Source: Saccharicrinis aurantiacus (GTDB lineage Bacteria > Bacteroidota > Bacteroidia > Bacteroidales > Marinilabiliaceae). Taken from it: 64,000 nt of DNA. The stretch spans positions 62,001 to 126,000 of the forward strand of contig NZ_LYBV02000031.1 of NCBI RefSeq assembly GCF_001660705.2. Direction: 5' to 3'. Both the position numbers and the translations under genes were made by a program. Shown here piece after piece: positions 7,843-15,922 of this stretch. Within the stretch, counting starts at the first letter, position 1. The number at the start of each line of letters is the position of its first letter. The notes beneath the pieces are model-generated. The model searched no databases. It had not been told where the DNA came from and saw nothing but the letters and a program-made list of their open reading frames with translations.

Positions 7843-8649
7843 ATGCAGTCCTCTTATCTCAAGGTATTTCTTCTTTGTGCTTCATTATTTATTATTTCAA
7901 AGCTTGAGGCACAAAGTAAGTCCGTTGTAATTTCAACCAATATGGGCGAAATTAAAATTATGCTTTACGACGATACGCCTAAGCATCGCAATAGCTTTAT
8001 TCAGCTTGCTAAAGAGGGGCACTACGATGGAACTTTATTCTACAGAGTAGTTAAAAACTTTGTGATTCAAGGCGGTTCTTCCGACTCTAAAAATGCGCCC
8101 GCCGGGAAACACATTGGATATGGAAGTTCTAAATTAACCATTGATTCAGAGTTTCAAGAAAATAGAATACATAAAAAAGGAGCCATTTGTGCACCACGTC
8201 AGCCTGAAGATATTAACCATTTTAAGATGTCGGATATCAGTCAGTTTTACATTGTGCAAGGAAAAGTATACAGCAATGAGGAGTTAGATTTATTGGAGAA
8301 GGCAACCAATAATCCAATCAAAATTGCACTCAAGAAAAAGTACTATCTACCTGTTAAAGATTCCTTGGCAGTTCTTAAAAAGACCGACCCAAAAGCCTTT
8401 AATGCGCTATTGCGCGATGTGAAAGAGAAAATTGCTTTTGATTACGCTGTTTCCAACAAGCTAGAATTTACCGATGAGCAACGAAAAATTTATACAAGCA
8501 TAGGTGGTTTACCTGAGTTGGATGGTGATTATACGGTTTTTGGTGAGGTAGTTTCGGGTATGTCTGTCATCAATAAAATTGCGGCTCTTAAAGTGGATAA
8601 AAATAACAGACCTTTGCAGGATGTTAAATTGGTAATTCTCACAAATTAA
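7843..8649 (+). CDS. Exported cyclophilin-type peptidyl-prolyl isomerase
   Basis: A signal peptide (MQSSYLKVFLLCASLFIISKLEAQS, probable cleavage after EAQ) precedes a cyclophilin fold. Catalytic-type residues are kept in FYRVVKNFVIQGG and ISQFYIVQG. As in the upstream gene, a charged helical insert (about residues 145-215) splits the domain before LDGDYTVFGEVV. This one has no lipobox, so it should be soluble in the periplasm, unlike its two lipoprotein neighbours. It starts 3 bases after the upstream stop and directly abuts the downstream ATG, implying tight co-expression. Confidence 0.9.
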   Translation: MQSSYLKVFLLCASLFIISKLEAQSKSVVISTNMGEIKIMLYDDTPKHRNSFIQLAKEGHYDGTLFYRVVKNFVIQGGSSDSKNAPAGKHIGYGSSKLTIDSEFQENRIHKKGAICAPRQPEDINHFKMSDISQFYIVQGKVYSNEELDLLEKATNNPIKIALKKKYYLPVKDSLAVLKKTDPKAFNALLRDVKEKIAFDYAVSNKLEFTDEQRKIYTSIGGLPELDGDYTVFGEVVSGMSVINKIAALKVDKNNRPLQDVKLVILTN

Positions 8650-9963
8650 ATGCTGATGCGAAATCTCCTTGTTATAATTATCCTTCTCCTTTGTGGATTG
8701 TCATCGTGTAAACAATCTTCAAATAACTCAAGTACCATATCAAAAGACGAGAGAAGTATTCCGAAGGGTTCCTTCCAAAAGAATATAAAAGGAGTAGTTG
8801 AGGTAGAAACCTACGATCATTATGGGAGACTGCTGAAGCAAGGATATGGTTTTTATATAAGCTCAAAAACTTTGGTTACCAATCTTAGTCTAGTAAAAGG
8901 GAGTTTTAATGTAAAGGTTGCCATATCCGGATCTGATGAGTTGGTTCCTGTGGCGGGATATTTAGCTTATGATATCAATGCTGATTTGGTCATTTTAAAA
9001 ACACATACCGAGAATCTTCGCTATCTAAAATTAAATAAGGCTATTAAAGATATACCCGATAGTATAAAAGGTTTATACCGACAAAATAAAAAGATTTATG
9101 CTCCGAAGCTTGCTATAAAAGAGCGTGTGGTAACGGATTCATTAAGCTATCTAAATCTCGATAGGGCTCTAAAAGATGGCATACCTGCATTTACCTACTT
9201 ACACCATGTTGTTGGTATAACGCAGTACATTAAATCAAAAGAGGGTGATTATTCACGCTTAATTCCGATATCTGAGATTCTAAAATTGCAGAAAAAACAG
9301 GCGAAGCAACCAACCTCGGTTTACGAATTACGAGCTAAAACCAATAAAATATATCCATCCTATAAAAAGATTAAAGGTTTCAATATAGAAACTACCATGG
9401 GTAATATTGGTATTAAACTATATAACGAAACGCCTATTTTCAGAGATAACTTTATAAAATTAGTTTCCGATAATTTTTACGATAGTCTATTAATACATCG
9501 AGTATTAAAGAATTTTTTAATTCAAACGGGAGCTGCAGATAGTAAATATGCTAGTAAGGATGATTTAGTTGGTTGGCAAGGTCCGGGATATAATTTGCCT
9601 ACTAAAATTGCTAAAACCCGATTTCATAAAAGGGGTGCCATAGCGGCTTCAAAGATGCCTGAAGAGCGCAATAAACATAACCGAAGCGATGGTTCGCAGT
9701 TTTATATAATAGGCGGTAGAACCTTTACGGATGATGAACTGAACGATATTGAAAAAGAAAAGGGTTTTAAGTTTTCATCGGAGCAAAGGCATATTTATAA
9801 AACACAAGGAGGCGCTCCTTATTTAGATGGCGATTATGTGGTTTTTGCCGAGGTAAGCACGGGTATGCATGTGGTTGATAAAATTGCCGCAGTTGAGACT
9901 GATGCGGTGGATAGACCTTATAATGATATTAGAATAAAAACCATTCATATAGTACTTCAATAA
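8650..9963 (+). CDS. Lipoprotein fusing a degenerate trypsin-like domain to a cyclophilin
   Basis: The 437-residue protein begins with a lipoprotein signal (LLLCGLSSC, Cys20). Residues about 45-215 follow a trypsin/HtrA-like pattern: GYGFYI, TLVTNLSLVKGS, a Y-D-x-N-A-DLVILK stretch, then ALKDGIPAFTYLHHVVGIT. The Asp is kept (Asp112), but the His position in 'TN-x-H-V' reads NLSLV and the GNSGGP serine loop reads DGIPAF, so proteolysis is not expected. Residues about 243-437 are a cyclophilin with IHRVLKNFLIQTG and GSQFYII. Its insert before LDGDYVVFAEV is much shorter than in the two upstream genes. The dead protease domain may bind peptides; that is inference. Confidence 0.85.
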   Translation: MLMRNLLVIIILLLCGLSSCKQSSNNSSTISKDERSIPKGSFQKNIKGVVEVETYDHYGRLLKQGYGFYISSKTLVTNLSLVKGSFNVKVAISGSDELVPVAGYLAYDINADLVILKTHTENLRYLKLNKAIKDIPDSIKGLYRQNKKIYAPKLAIKERVVTDSLSYLNLDRALKDGIPAFTYLHHVVGITQYIKSKEGDYSRLIPISEILKLQKKQAKQPTSVYELRAKTNKIYPSYKKIKGFNIETTMGNIGIKLYNETPIFRDNFIKLVSDNFYDSLLIHRVLKNFLIQTGAADSKYASKDDLVGWQGPGYNLPTKIAKTRFHKRGAIAASKMPEERNKHNRSDGSQFYIIGGRTFTDDELNDIEKEKGFKFSSEQRHIYKTQGGAPYLDGDYVVFAEVSTGMHVVDKIAAVETDAVDRPYNDIRIKTIHIVLQ

Positions 9964-9980
9964 TCATGAATCAATTATGG

Positions 9981-10011
9981 ATTGTTAATTGATAATTAAT
10001 GATTAAATTTG
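9981..10011 (+). promoter_or_regulatory. Promoter of pheS (ATTG / TAAATTTG)
   Basis: TAAATTTG at 10004-10011 matches the Bacteroidota -7 box and an ATTG element lies at 9981-9984, 19 bases upstream. That is the expected -33/-7 geometry. The predicted start of transcription lies about 25 bases before the pheS ATG at 10044. Confidence 0.6.
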
Positions 10012-10043
10012 CAGCTCAAATTCACGAATAAAATTCAGCAATA

Positions 10044-11063
10044 ATGCTCGATAAGATAAAAGCGCTACAAGACGAAATAAAGAAAATCACGGTTCAGTCT
10101 GCTGACGAAGCAGAACACCTTAGAATTAAATACCTAAGTAAAAAAGGGAAGATTTCTGAATTGGTTAACGAATTCAGAACAATTCCGAATGAACAAAAAC
10201 GTGAAGTAGGTCAGGTATTAAATAAAATGAAGGCTGAAGCTACTGACTTTATAAATAACCTTAAAGCTGAATTTGCCAACACAAAAACTGATGAGAAAAG
10301 TGAAGATTTTACGCTTCCTGGATCATTAATGAAGTTAGGTAGTCGTCACCCATTGTCGATTGTTCGTAACGAGATTGTTGATATTTTCGCACGCTTAGGG
10401 TTTAATGTTGCTGAAGGTCCTGAAATTGAAGATGATTTTCATGTATTTACCGCATTAAATTTTCCAGAGGAGCATCCTGCACGTGATATGCAAGATACTT
10501 TCTTCATTGAAAAAGATCCGGATGTACTATTGCGTACGCATACTTCATCGGTTCAGGTTCGTGTAATGGAGAAGCAACGTCCGCCAATCCGTAGCATCTT
10601 CCCAGGTCGTGTATTTCGTAACGAAGCTATTTCAGCTCGTGCACACTGTATCTTTCACCAAGTGGAAGGTTTATACATTGATGAGAATGTATCCTTTGCT
10701 GATTTAAAGCAGACCTTATTATATTTTGCCAAAGAAATGTTTGGTGAAAAAACTGAGATTCGTTTACGTCCATCTTATTTCCCGTTTACGGAGCCATCTG
10801 CAGAGATGGATATTTCATGTACACTTTGTGGTGGCAAAGGATGTAATGTATGTAAATACACTGGTTGGGTAGAAATTTTAGGTTGTGGTATGGTAGATCC
10901 GCATGTACTTGAATACTCAAATATTGATAGTGAAAAGTATACAGGTTTTGCCTTTGGTATGGGTATTGAGCGTATTACAATGCTAAAATATCAAATTAAA
11001 GATATTCGTTTATTCTTTGAGAATGACGTTAGGTTTGTAGAGCAGTTTAAATCTGCTTTATAA
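10044..11063 (+). CDS. pheS: Phenylalanine--tRNA ligase alpha subunit
   Basis: The 339-residue length matches bacterial PheS. An N-terminal coiled-coil arm (about 1-85) precedes the class II catalytic core. Class II motifs are visible: GSRHPLSIVRNEIVDIF, then TSSVQVRVMEKQRPPIRSIFPGRVFRNEAISARAHCIFHQVEGLYID, and GFAFGMGIERITMLKYQI near the C-terminus. A CTLCGGKGCNVCKYTGW segment holds the cysteines common in this subunit. It charges tRNA-Phe as an alpha2-beta2 enzyme. pheT is not adjacent, which is common in this phylum. It has its own promoter and a hairpin terminator. Confidence 0.98.
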   Translation: MLDKIKALQDEIKKITVQSADEAEHLRIKYLSKKGKISELVNEFRTIPNEQKREVGQVLNKMKAEATDFINNLKAEFANTKTDEKSEDFTLPGSLMKLGSRHPLSIVRNEIVDIFARLGFNVAEGPEIEDDFHVFTALNFPEEHPARDMQDTFFIEKDPDVLLRTHTSSVQVRVMEKQRPPIRSIFPGRVFRNEAISARAHCIFHQVEGLYIDENVSFADLKQTLLYFAKEMFGEKTEIRLRPSYFPFTEPSAEMDISCTLCGGKGCNVCKYTGWVEILGCGMVDPHVLEYSNIDSEKYTGFAFGMGIERITMLKYQIKDIRLFFENDVRFVEQFKSAL

Positions 11064-11084
11064 ATCAATTATAAGCGTATTAGT

Positions 11085-11118
11085 AAGCCGGTAACATGTA
11101 TTTGTTGTCGGCTTTTTT
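11085..11118 (+). terminator. Rho-independent terminator after pheS
   Basis: AAGCCG (11085-11090) pairs with CGGCTT (11109-11114), followed by a run of T, 22 bases after the pheS stop. Confidence 0.8.
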
Positions 11119-11142
11119 ATTGGATACAGTTAAGCGCTGTTG

Positions 11143-11150
11143 TATATTTG
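11143..11150 (+). promoter_or_regulatory. -7 box (TATATTTG) of the antiporter gene
   Basis: TATATTTG fits TAnnTTTG and lies 21 bases before the ATG at 11172. A TTGG at about 11120 is a possible -33 element at slightly long spacing. The 5' leader would be very short. Confidence 0.5.
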
Positions 11151-11171
11151 ACATAACAATAAATAAAAAGT

Positions 11172-12773
11172 ATGGCATTAGATTCAATTTGGTTAGGTAT
11201 TGCGTTTGCGTTAGGTTATGTTTTTAAAAGAATAAACCTCCCCCCTATGCTTGGTTTCTTGTTATCAGGTTTTGTATTAAACGCTACCAATGCTGAGCAT
11301 AGTGAGTTGCTAGAGGGTATTGCCGATATTGGGGTTTTGTTATTGCTTTATACCATTGGATTAAAAATAAATATAAAAACGCTAGCTGAGAAAGCCATTT
11401 TCGGAGGAACATTGCTTTCTACAAGCATATCGGTAGTGGTAAGTTTTGGTTTTATTTGGCTTATATCCCTGGTAGGGTTACCATTGTTTACCGATCTTAC
11501 TTTAGCTCAAATTTCAATTATTGCATTTGCCCTAAGTTTCTCAAGTACTGTATTTGTAATTAAAATATTAGAGGAACGTGGTAACCTAAACTCCTCTGAA
11601 GGGAAAGCGGCGGTAGGCATATTGGTGATTCAAGATATATTGGCCGTTCTGTTTATTACCATTGCTTCTAAAAAGGTTCCTTCGCCTTATGCATTATTGC
11701 TCTTGTTACTGCCATTTCTGCGTCCTTTATTATTGCGTATACTAAAAAAGAGTGGGCATGGTGAAATGCTTACATTGTTTGGTTTTTTAATGGCTCTTGT
11801 TGGGGCTGAGCTATTTGAATTAGTCGGCTTAAAGCCTGATCTGGGAGCGCTTATATTTGGGATAATTATCTCCAATAATGAAAAATCAAATGAGTTAGCG
11901 AAGAATTTGCTCCACTTCAAAGATTTCTTCCTAATTGCATTTTTCTTAGGAATTGGTTTTAACGGAATACCAACTATTGATACTGTAGTGGCAGCAGTAA
12001 TAATTAGTGTATTGTTGTGGGCCAAACCTTTAATATATCATTTCTCATTTACACGGTTTTCATTTCCATCTCACTCCTCATTTTTTGCATCCGTAAGTTT
12101 AACCAACTATTCTGAGTTTGCTTTAATTGTAGCAGCATTTGCCACTAAAGCGGGTTTAATAACTAGTGATTGGGTTCTGGTTATTGCATTAATAATTAGT
12201 ATCTCTTTTATCGTATCCTCGTTATTAAATGGAAGGGCACACTTGCTATTCGAAAAGTATAAAGAGCATATCAATAAGTGGGGATCGTCGAAGGAAGAAA
12301 ATGAAGAGATCATTCGTGTGGATATTTCAAAACGTGAGGTGTTAATTATTGGGATGGGAACCGTTGGTACCAATATTTACGACCAACTAAATAAAGTATA
12401 CCCCAACAAAATTGTGGGTCTTGATTCTGATCCAAAAAGAATTCATCTACATGAAAAATCCGTTAGAAATGTGGCCCTGCATGATGCAACTGATATTAAG
12501 TTTTGGGATTCAATACCACCCAATCAGATCCATACAGTTGTTTTGGCTTTACCCGATTTCCAAAATAATATATTCGCCATCAAACGATTGATTAGTTTAG
12601 ACAGATCCATTGATATATATGCAACCGCACGTTACTCTGATGAGGTTGAAATGCTAAGAGACGCCGGGGCACAGCATGTATTTACATTGTTTGAAGAGGT
12701 GGGTAAAGGTATGGCTAACGAAATTCTTCGAAAATCTAACAATACGCTAGAATTTGAAATAGGAGCCAATTAA
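11172..12773 (+). CDS. CPA2-family cation:proton antiporter with TrkA-N (RCK) domain
   Basis: The 533-residue inner-membrane protein has about 12 hydrophobic segments over residues 1-360, with the family-typical GVLLLLYTIGLKI and FALSFSSTVFVIKILEERG stretches. A cytosolic TrkA-N domain at about 388-510 carries the nucleotide-binding GMGTVGTNIYDQL and an acidic residue at the next strand end (GLDSD). Family knowledge: RosB/KefB/YbaL-type proteins exchange K+ or Na+ for H+ and are gated through the RCK domain. Only the N-subdomain of the RCK is present, as in YbaL. It is monocistronic and followed by an inverted heptamer repeat. Confidence 0.9.
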   Translation: MALDSIWLGIAFALGYVFKRINLPPMLGFLLSGFVLNATNAEHSELLEGIADIGVLLLLYTIGLKINIKTLAEKAIFGGTLLSTSISVVVSFGFIWLISLVGLPLFTDLTLAQISIIAFALSFSSTVFVIKILEERGNLNSSEGKAAVGILVIQDILAVLFITIASKKVPSPYALLLLLLPFLRPLLLRILKKSGHGEMLTLFGFLMALVGAELFELVGLKPDLGALIFGIIISNNEKSNELAKNLLHFKDFFLIAFFLGIGFNGIPTIDTVVAAVIISVLLWAKPLIYHFSFTRFSFPSHSSFFASVSLTNYSEFALIVAAFATKAGLITSDWVLVIALIISISFIVSSLLNGRAHLLFEKYKEHINKWGSSKEENEEIIRVDISKREVLIIGMGTVGTNIYDQLNKVYPNKIVGLDSDPKRIHLHEKSVRNVALHDATDIKFWDSIPPNQIHTVVLALPDFQNNIFAIKRLISLDRSIDIYATARYSDEVEMLRDAGAQHVFTLFEEVGKGMANEILRKSNNTLEFEIGAN

Positions 12774-12798
12774 CTTCTCATTAGTGTGTTAGAGATAT

Positions 12799-12885
12799 AG
12801 TCAGAAGTCAGTAGTGGGCATGCACAATTTTCTATTAGTAATAATAAGTAGAATATTCTGCCCTTCAGACTCCTCACTCCTGACT
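12799..12885. repeat. Inverted arms of AGTCAGN heptamer repeats; likely bidirectional terminator
   Basis: The left arm reads three tandem heptamers, AGTCAGA, AGTCAGT and AGTGGGC (12799-12819). The right arm, on the reverse strand, reads AGTCAGG, AGTGAGG and AGTCTGA (12885 down to 12865). The arms can pair, with GGGC/GCCC pairing continuing inward. The element lies between two convergent genes, where it could end both transcripts. Confidence 0.55.
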
Positions 12886-12894
12886 GAAAATTGC

Positions 12895-13308
12895 TTAATT
12901 TACTTTAATCTTGAAATGAACAGGAATGGCCAATTGGTATAGAGCCGAGACCCCACAATATTGTTCTTCCGATAATTTTACTGCACGTTCTAACTTTGCC
13001 ATTGGTAAGTCCTCACCTATAAAATGATAAATTACTGTCATCTCTTTGTAGTATTTAGGATCTTCATCTGTTAACTCACCTTCTACGGATATGGTTAAAT
13101 CATCGAACTTAACGCGCATTTTTTTAAGCATCGATGTAATATCCATACCAGTACAACCTGCCAAAGCCAAAAGCATTAAAGGCTTAGGTCTGTGGCCTGA
13201 ATTATCACCACCATGTTCTTCCCCTGCATCTATCCTAATTGAATGACCACCAACGTTTGATTCGAAGGCCATATTCTCAATCCATTTTAAATCTACTGTT
13301 GTTTTCAT
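12895..13308 (-). CDS. OsmC/YhfA-family protein
   Basis: The 137-residue protein has the OsmC fold signature: a first redox cysteine in LALAGCTGMDITSMLKKMR (about residue 52) and a second in SEEQYCGVSALYQLA (about 118), with typical strands between. OsmC proteins reduce organic hydroperoxides using this cysteine pair; the YhfA branch, closer in length and motif, has a less certain substrate. It is monocistronic and convergent with the antiporter. The divergent Crp/Fnr gene starts 237 bp away, so shared stress control is possible but not shown. Confidence 0.9.
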   Translation of the reverse strand: MKTTVDLKWIENMAFESNVGGHSIRIDAGEEHGGDNSGHRPKPLMLLALAGCTGMDITSMLKKMRVKFDDLTISVEGELTDEDPKYYKEMTVIYHFIGEDLPMAKLERAVKLSEEQYCGVSALYQLAIPVHFKIKVN

Positions 13309-13435
13309 AGTTATTATGTATTGTTTTAGTTAATTTCACACCAAGTGCATGAAACAGATTTAAGATAATATTGCGGTTTAATAAATAATTCTGTTACAGA
13401 ATATGACAAAAGCTAGACTATATTATCTTTATTTA

Positions 13436-13443
13436 TATCTTTG
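13436..13443 (+). promoter_or_regulatory. -7 box (TATCTTTG) of the Crp/Fnr gene
   Basis: TATCTTTG matches TAnnTTTG about 100 bases before the ATG at 13545, which would give a leader near 95 bases. No strong -33 element is seen. Confidence 0.4.
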
Positions 13444-13544
13444 TCACTTTAAAAGTGATTATTTTTAATTCGAAATAGCATTATAGTCTAATTTTGAATA
13501 ATTTATAAACAATCCATTTCGGATATTAACAATAAGAGCAGGGA

Positions 13545-14252
13545 ATGAAGAATGTTCAAAGTGTTCCTTACAATGAGCCTATAAGCATACAAGAGTTCGA
13601 AATTTTTAAAGGACTTACTGAATCACAAATTGAAAGTGTGAGTCAGAGTATGGTTGCAACTCTTCATAAAAGAGGCGGAACAATTTACCATGAGGGAAGT
13701 AGAATTAACGGTACCTTTTTAGTTGTTCAGGGAATTCTAAAGATATTTAAGACGGGGTTTGACGGTAAAGAACAAATTATCCGTTTTGCTAAGAAAGGAG
13801 ATCTTATAGGATACCGATCTGTTATCAGTGATGAATTAGCTTGTAGTACTTCAAAGGTGATACAAGATGTTGTTTTAATATACTTGCCAGGCGAAGTTCT
13901 GGAGAACTTATTAAACGACAATGCTAAATTCTCAATGACTTTAATGAAGCTTACTTGTAAAGAGTTAGCCGAATCGAATAAGTTTTTAACTGATATTGCA
14001 CAAAAAACAGTAAGAGAGCGATTAGCTGAAGTATTACTATTGTTAATGGATACTTTTGAATTGGATGATGAGAATACCTTACAAATTTCGTTAACTCGCG
14101 AAGAGTTGGCAAATATGGTGGGTACAGCAACTGAGTCAGTTATCCGACTTTTATCAGAGTTTAAATCTGATAAGCTGATTGAACTGAATGGAAGGAAAAT
14201 TAAACTTTTAAACATACCTAAACTTATTAAGATTGGTAATGTTTACGTATAG
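13545..14252 (+). CDS. Crp/Fnr-family transcriptional regulator
   Basis: The 235-residue protein has a cyclic-nucleotide-binding-type beta barrel (about 20-135, with GTFLVVQGILKIFKTGFDGKEQIIRFAKKGDLIGY). A dimerisation helix and a winged helix-turn-helix follow (about 165-225, with LTREELANMVGTATESVIRLLSEFKSDKLIELNGRKIKLL). The TREELA/GTATESVIR recognition helix is typical of the family. The N-terminus has no Fe-S cysteine cluster like that of Fnr, so the signal is not obvious. It has its own promoter and a terminator, and stands alone between OsmC and the U32 gene. Confidence 0.92.
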   Translation: MKNVQSVPYNEPISIQEFEIFKGLTESQIESVSQSMVATLHKRGGTIYHEGSRINGTFLVVQGILKIFKTGFDGKEQIIRFAKKGDLIGYRSVISDELACSTSKVIQDVVLIYLPGEVLENLLNDNAKFSMTLMKLTCKELAESNKFLTDIAQKTVRERLAEVLLLLMDTFELDDENTLQISLTREELANMVGTATESVIRLLSEFKSDKLIELNGRKIKLLNIPKLIKIGNVYV

Positions 14253-14280
14253 TAGAAGATTAAAAAATTAAATATAAATA

Positions 14281-14310
14281 GGGTTTTCTTTTAAAGGAGA
14301 CCCTTTTTTT
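14281..14310 (+). terminator. Rho-independent terminator after the Crp/Fnr gene
   Basis: GGGTTTTC (14281-14288) pairs with GGAGACCC (14296-14303) using two G-T wobbles, followed by seven T. Confidence 0.8.
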
Positions 14311-14344
14311 ATGTCATTTAGAATTTAAATAGCTAGTTAATAGC

Positions 14345-14352
14345 TAATTTTG
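14345..14352 (+). promoter_or_regulatory. -7 box (TAATTTTG) of the U32 gene
   Basis: TAATTTTG fits TAnnTTTG, 26 bases before the ATG at 14379. Confidence 0.5.
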
Positions 14353-14378
14353 TGGCATATAAAAAGCGATAACATATA

Positions 14379-15635
14379 ATGAAGAGGGAAGATTTTGAAA
14401 TAATGGCACCTGTAGGATCGTACGAATCTTTACAAGCAGCCATTCAGGGGGGAGCAAATTCAGTATATTTTGGAATTGAAGGCTTAAATATGCGCTCGCG
14501 CTCCTCAAATAATTTTACAGTTGACGATTTGCGCGAGATTGCTAAAATTGCGCATGCTGAGAATGTAAAAACCTACCTTACTGTTAATACGGTTCTTTAT
14601 GATCAAGATTTAGACTTGATGCGCAAGATTATTCTTGCCGCGAAAGAAGCCAATTTATCTGCAATTATTGCATCTGATGTATCTGCTATTTCCTTTGCCA
14701 GAGAAATTGATATTGAAGTACACCTTAGTACGCAGCTTAATATTTCTAATGTTGAGGCATTGAAGTTTTATGCTCAATTTGCCGATGTTGTTGTATTGGC
14801 TCGTGAATTAAATATGGACCAGGTGGCGCATATTTACAGAGAAATTCAGGTGCAGCAAATAAAAGGCCCTAATGGCGAATTGGTTCGCATAGAAATGTTT
14901 AGTCATGGTGCTTTATGTATGGCTGTATCAGGGAAATGTTATTTAAGCTTACACAATACCGATTCCTCGGCCAATAGAGGGGCATGCTTACAAAGTTGCC
15001 GTAGAAGCTATATTGTAACCGACAAAGAAACGGGTCAGGAACTTGAGGTGGATAACGAATATATTATGTCGCCAAAGGATCTTAAAACCATTCACTTTTT
15101 AAATAAGATGGTTGACTCGGGTGTGCGTGTATTTAAAATTGAAGGTAGAGCCAGAGGTCCTGAGTATGTACATACTGTTTGCAATGCCTATAACGAAGCC
15201 CTTGATGCTATTTTAGAAGGAACTTTCACACAAGATAAAATTGACGCCTGGGATAACGAACTTAAAACAGTTTTCAATAGAGGTTTTTGGGATGGTTATT
15301 ACCTGGGACAAAAGCTTGGCGAATGGAGTCATAATTATGGCAATAGAGCTACTAAGCGAAAAATGATCATTGGAAAGGGAACCAACTACTTCCCAAAAAT
15401 TAATGTAGCTGAGTTTTTAATGGAGAGCCAAGAGCTTGAAGTTGGCGACGATATATTAATTACCGGGCCTACCACTGGCGTGATAAAAATGAAGGTTGAA
15501 GAGATTAGAGTTGACCTAAAACCTGTTCAGAAAACGGTTAAAGGCGAACGCTTTTCAATAGTGGTACCAGAAAAGGTGCGACGTTCGGATAAGTTGTATA
15601 AATTAGTAGATGCGCACGCAGGATTAAATCAATAA
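14379..15635 (+). CDS. Peptidase U32-family protein (TrhP-like RNA hydroxylation factor)
   Basis: The 418-residue protein shows the U32 hallmark near residues 170-211, EMFSHGALCMAVSGKCYLSLHN...RGACLQSCRRSY, with its conserved cysteines, and an N-terminal TIM-barrel-like half beginning MAPVGSYESLQAAIQGGANSVYFG. Family knowledge: despite the peptidase name, characterised members (TrhP/YegQ, RlhA) take part in tRNA or rRNA base hydroxylation. The cysteines probably bind an Fe-S cluster. Its length is close to TrhP rather than the longer RlhA, so tRNA U34 hydroxylation is the better guess. It is monocistronic with its own promoter. Confidence 0.88.
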   Translation: MKREDFEIMAPVGSYESLQAAIQGGANSVYFGIEGLNMRSRSSNNFTVDDLREIAKIAHAENVKTYLTVNTVLYDQDLDLMRKIILAAKEANLSAIIASDVSAISFAREIDIEVHLSTQLNISNVEALKFYAQFADVVVLARELNMDQVAHIYREIQVQQIKGPNGELVRIEMFSHGALCMAVSGKCYLSLHNTDSSANRGACLQSCRRSYIVTDKETGQELEVDNEYIMSPKDLKTIHFLNKMVDSGVRVFKIEGRARGPEYVHTVCNAYNEALDAILEGTFTQDKIDAWDNELKTVFNRGFWDGYYLGQKLGEWSHNYGNRATKRKMIIGKGTNYFPKINVAEFLMESQELEVGDDILITGPTTGVIKMKVEEIRVDLKPVQKTVKGERFSIVVPEKVRRSDKLYKLVDAHAGLNQ

Positions 15636-15812
15636 TATTATAATTGGAAGCTTGCGCTGAGCGCCATGGGAAATGGCCTCTTTACAAAAAGCTTTTGTTT
15701 TGGTTAAAGCTTTAGTAAAACCAAGAAGTTGAGAGCTTCGCTCGAAAATCACTTGGCTGCACTTAAGCTTTAAATAAATAAAAAAGTTATTTGTAAAGCA
15801 GCCTTGATTTTG

Positions 15813-15886
15813 CTTACTTTCTTTCATCAAGGAAAGAAAAGTAAGTAGGGCCTACCTGCCGGTAGGCAGGTTTGGGTTGAAGACCC
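15813..15886. repeat. Hairpin plus CCTGCC/GGCAGG palindromic repeat, copy 2
   Basis: Three structures lie in a row. A long A/T-rich stem (CTTACTTTCTTT at 15813-15824 against 15833-15845, one bulge) comes first. Next is the GC palindrome CCTGCC-GGTA-GGCAGG (15855-15870), which overlaps an alternative CCTACC/GGTAGG pairing. A short GGGT...ACCC hairpin (15874-15886) comes last. A degenerate copy of the palindrome is at 6919-6938. I see no gene in 15636-15922. The unit looks like a dispersed intergenic element that may double as a terminator. Confidence 0.6.
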
Positions 15887-15922
15887 AATGTGTAATATTA
15901 TTTACGACAACATTATTAGAAT

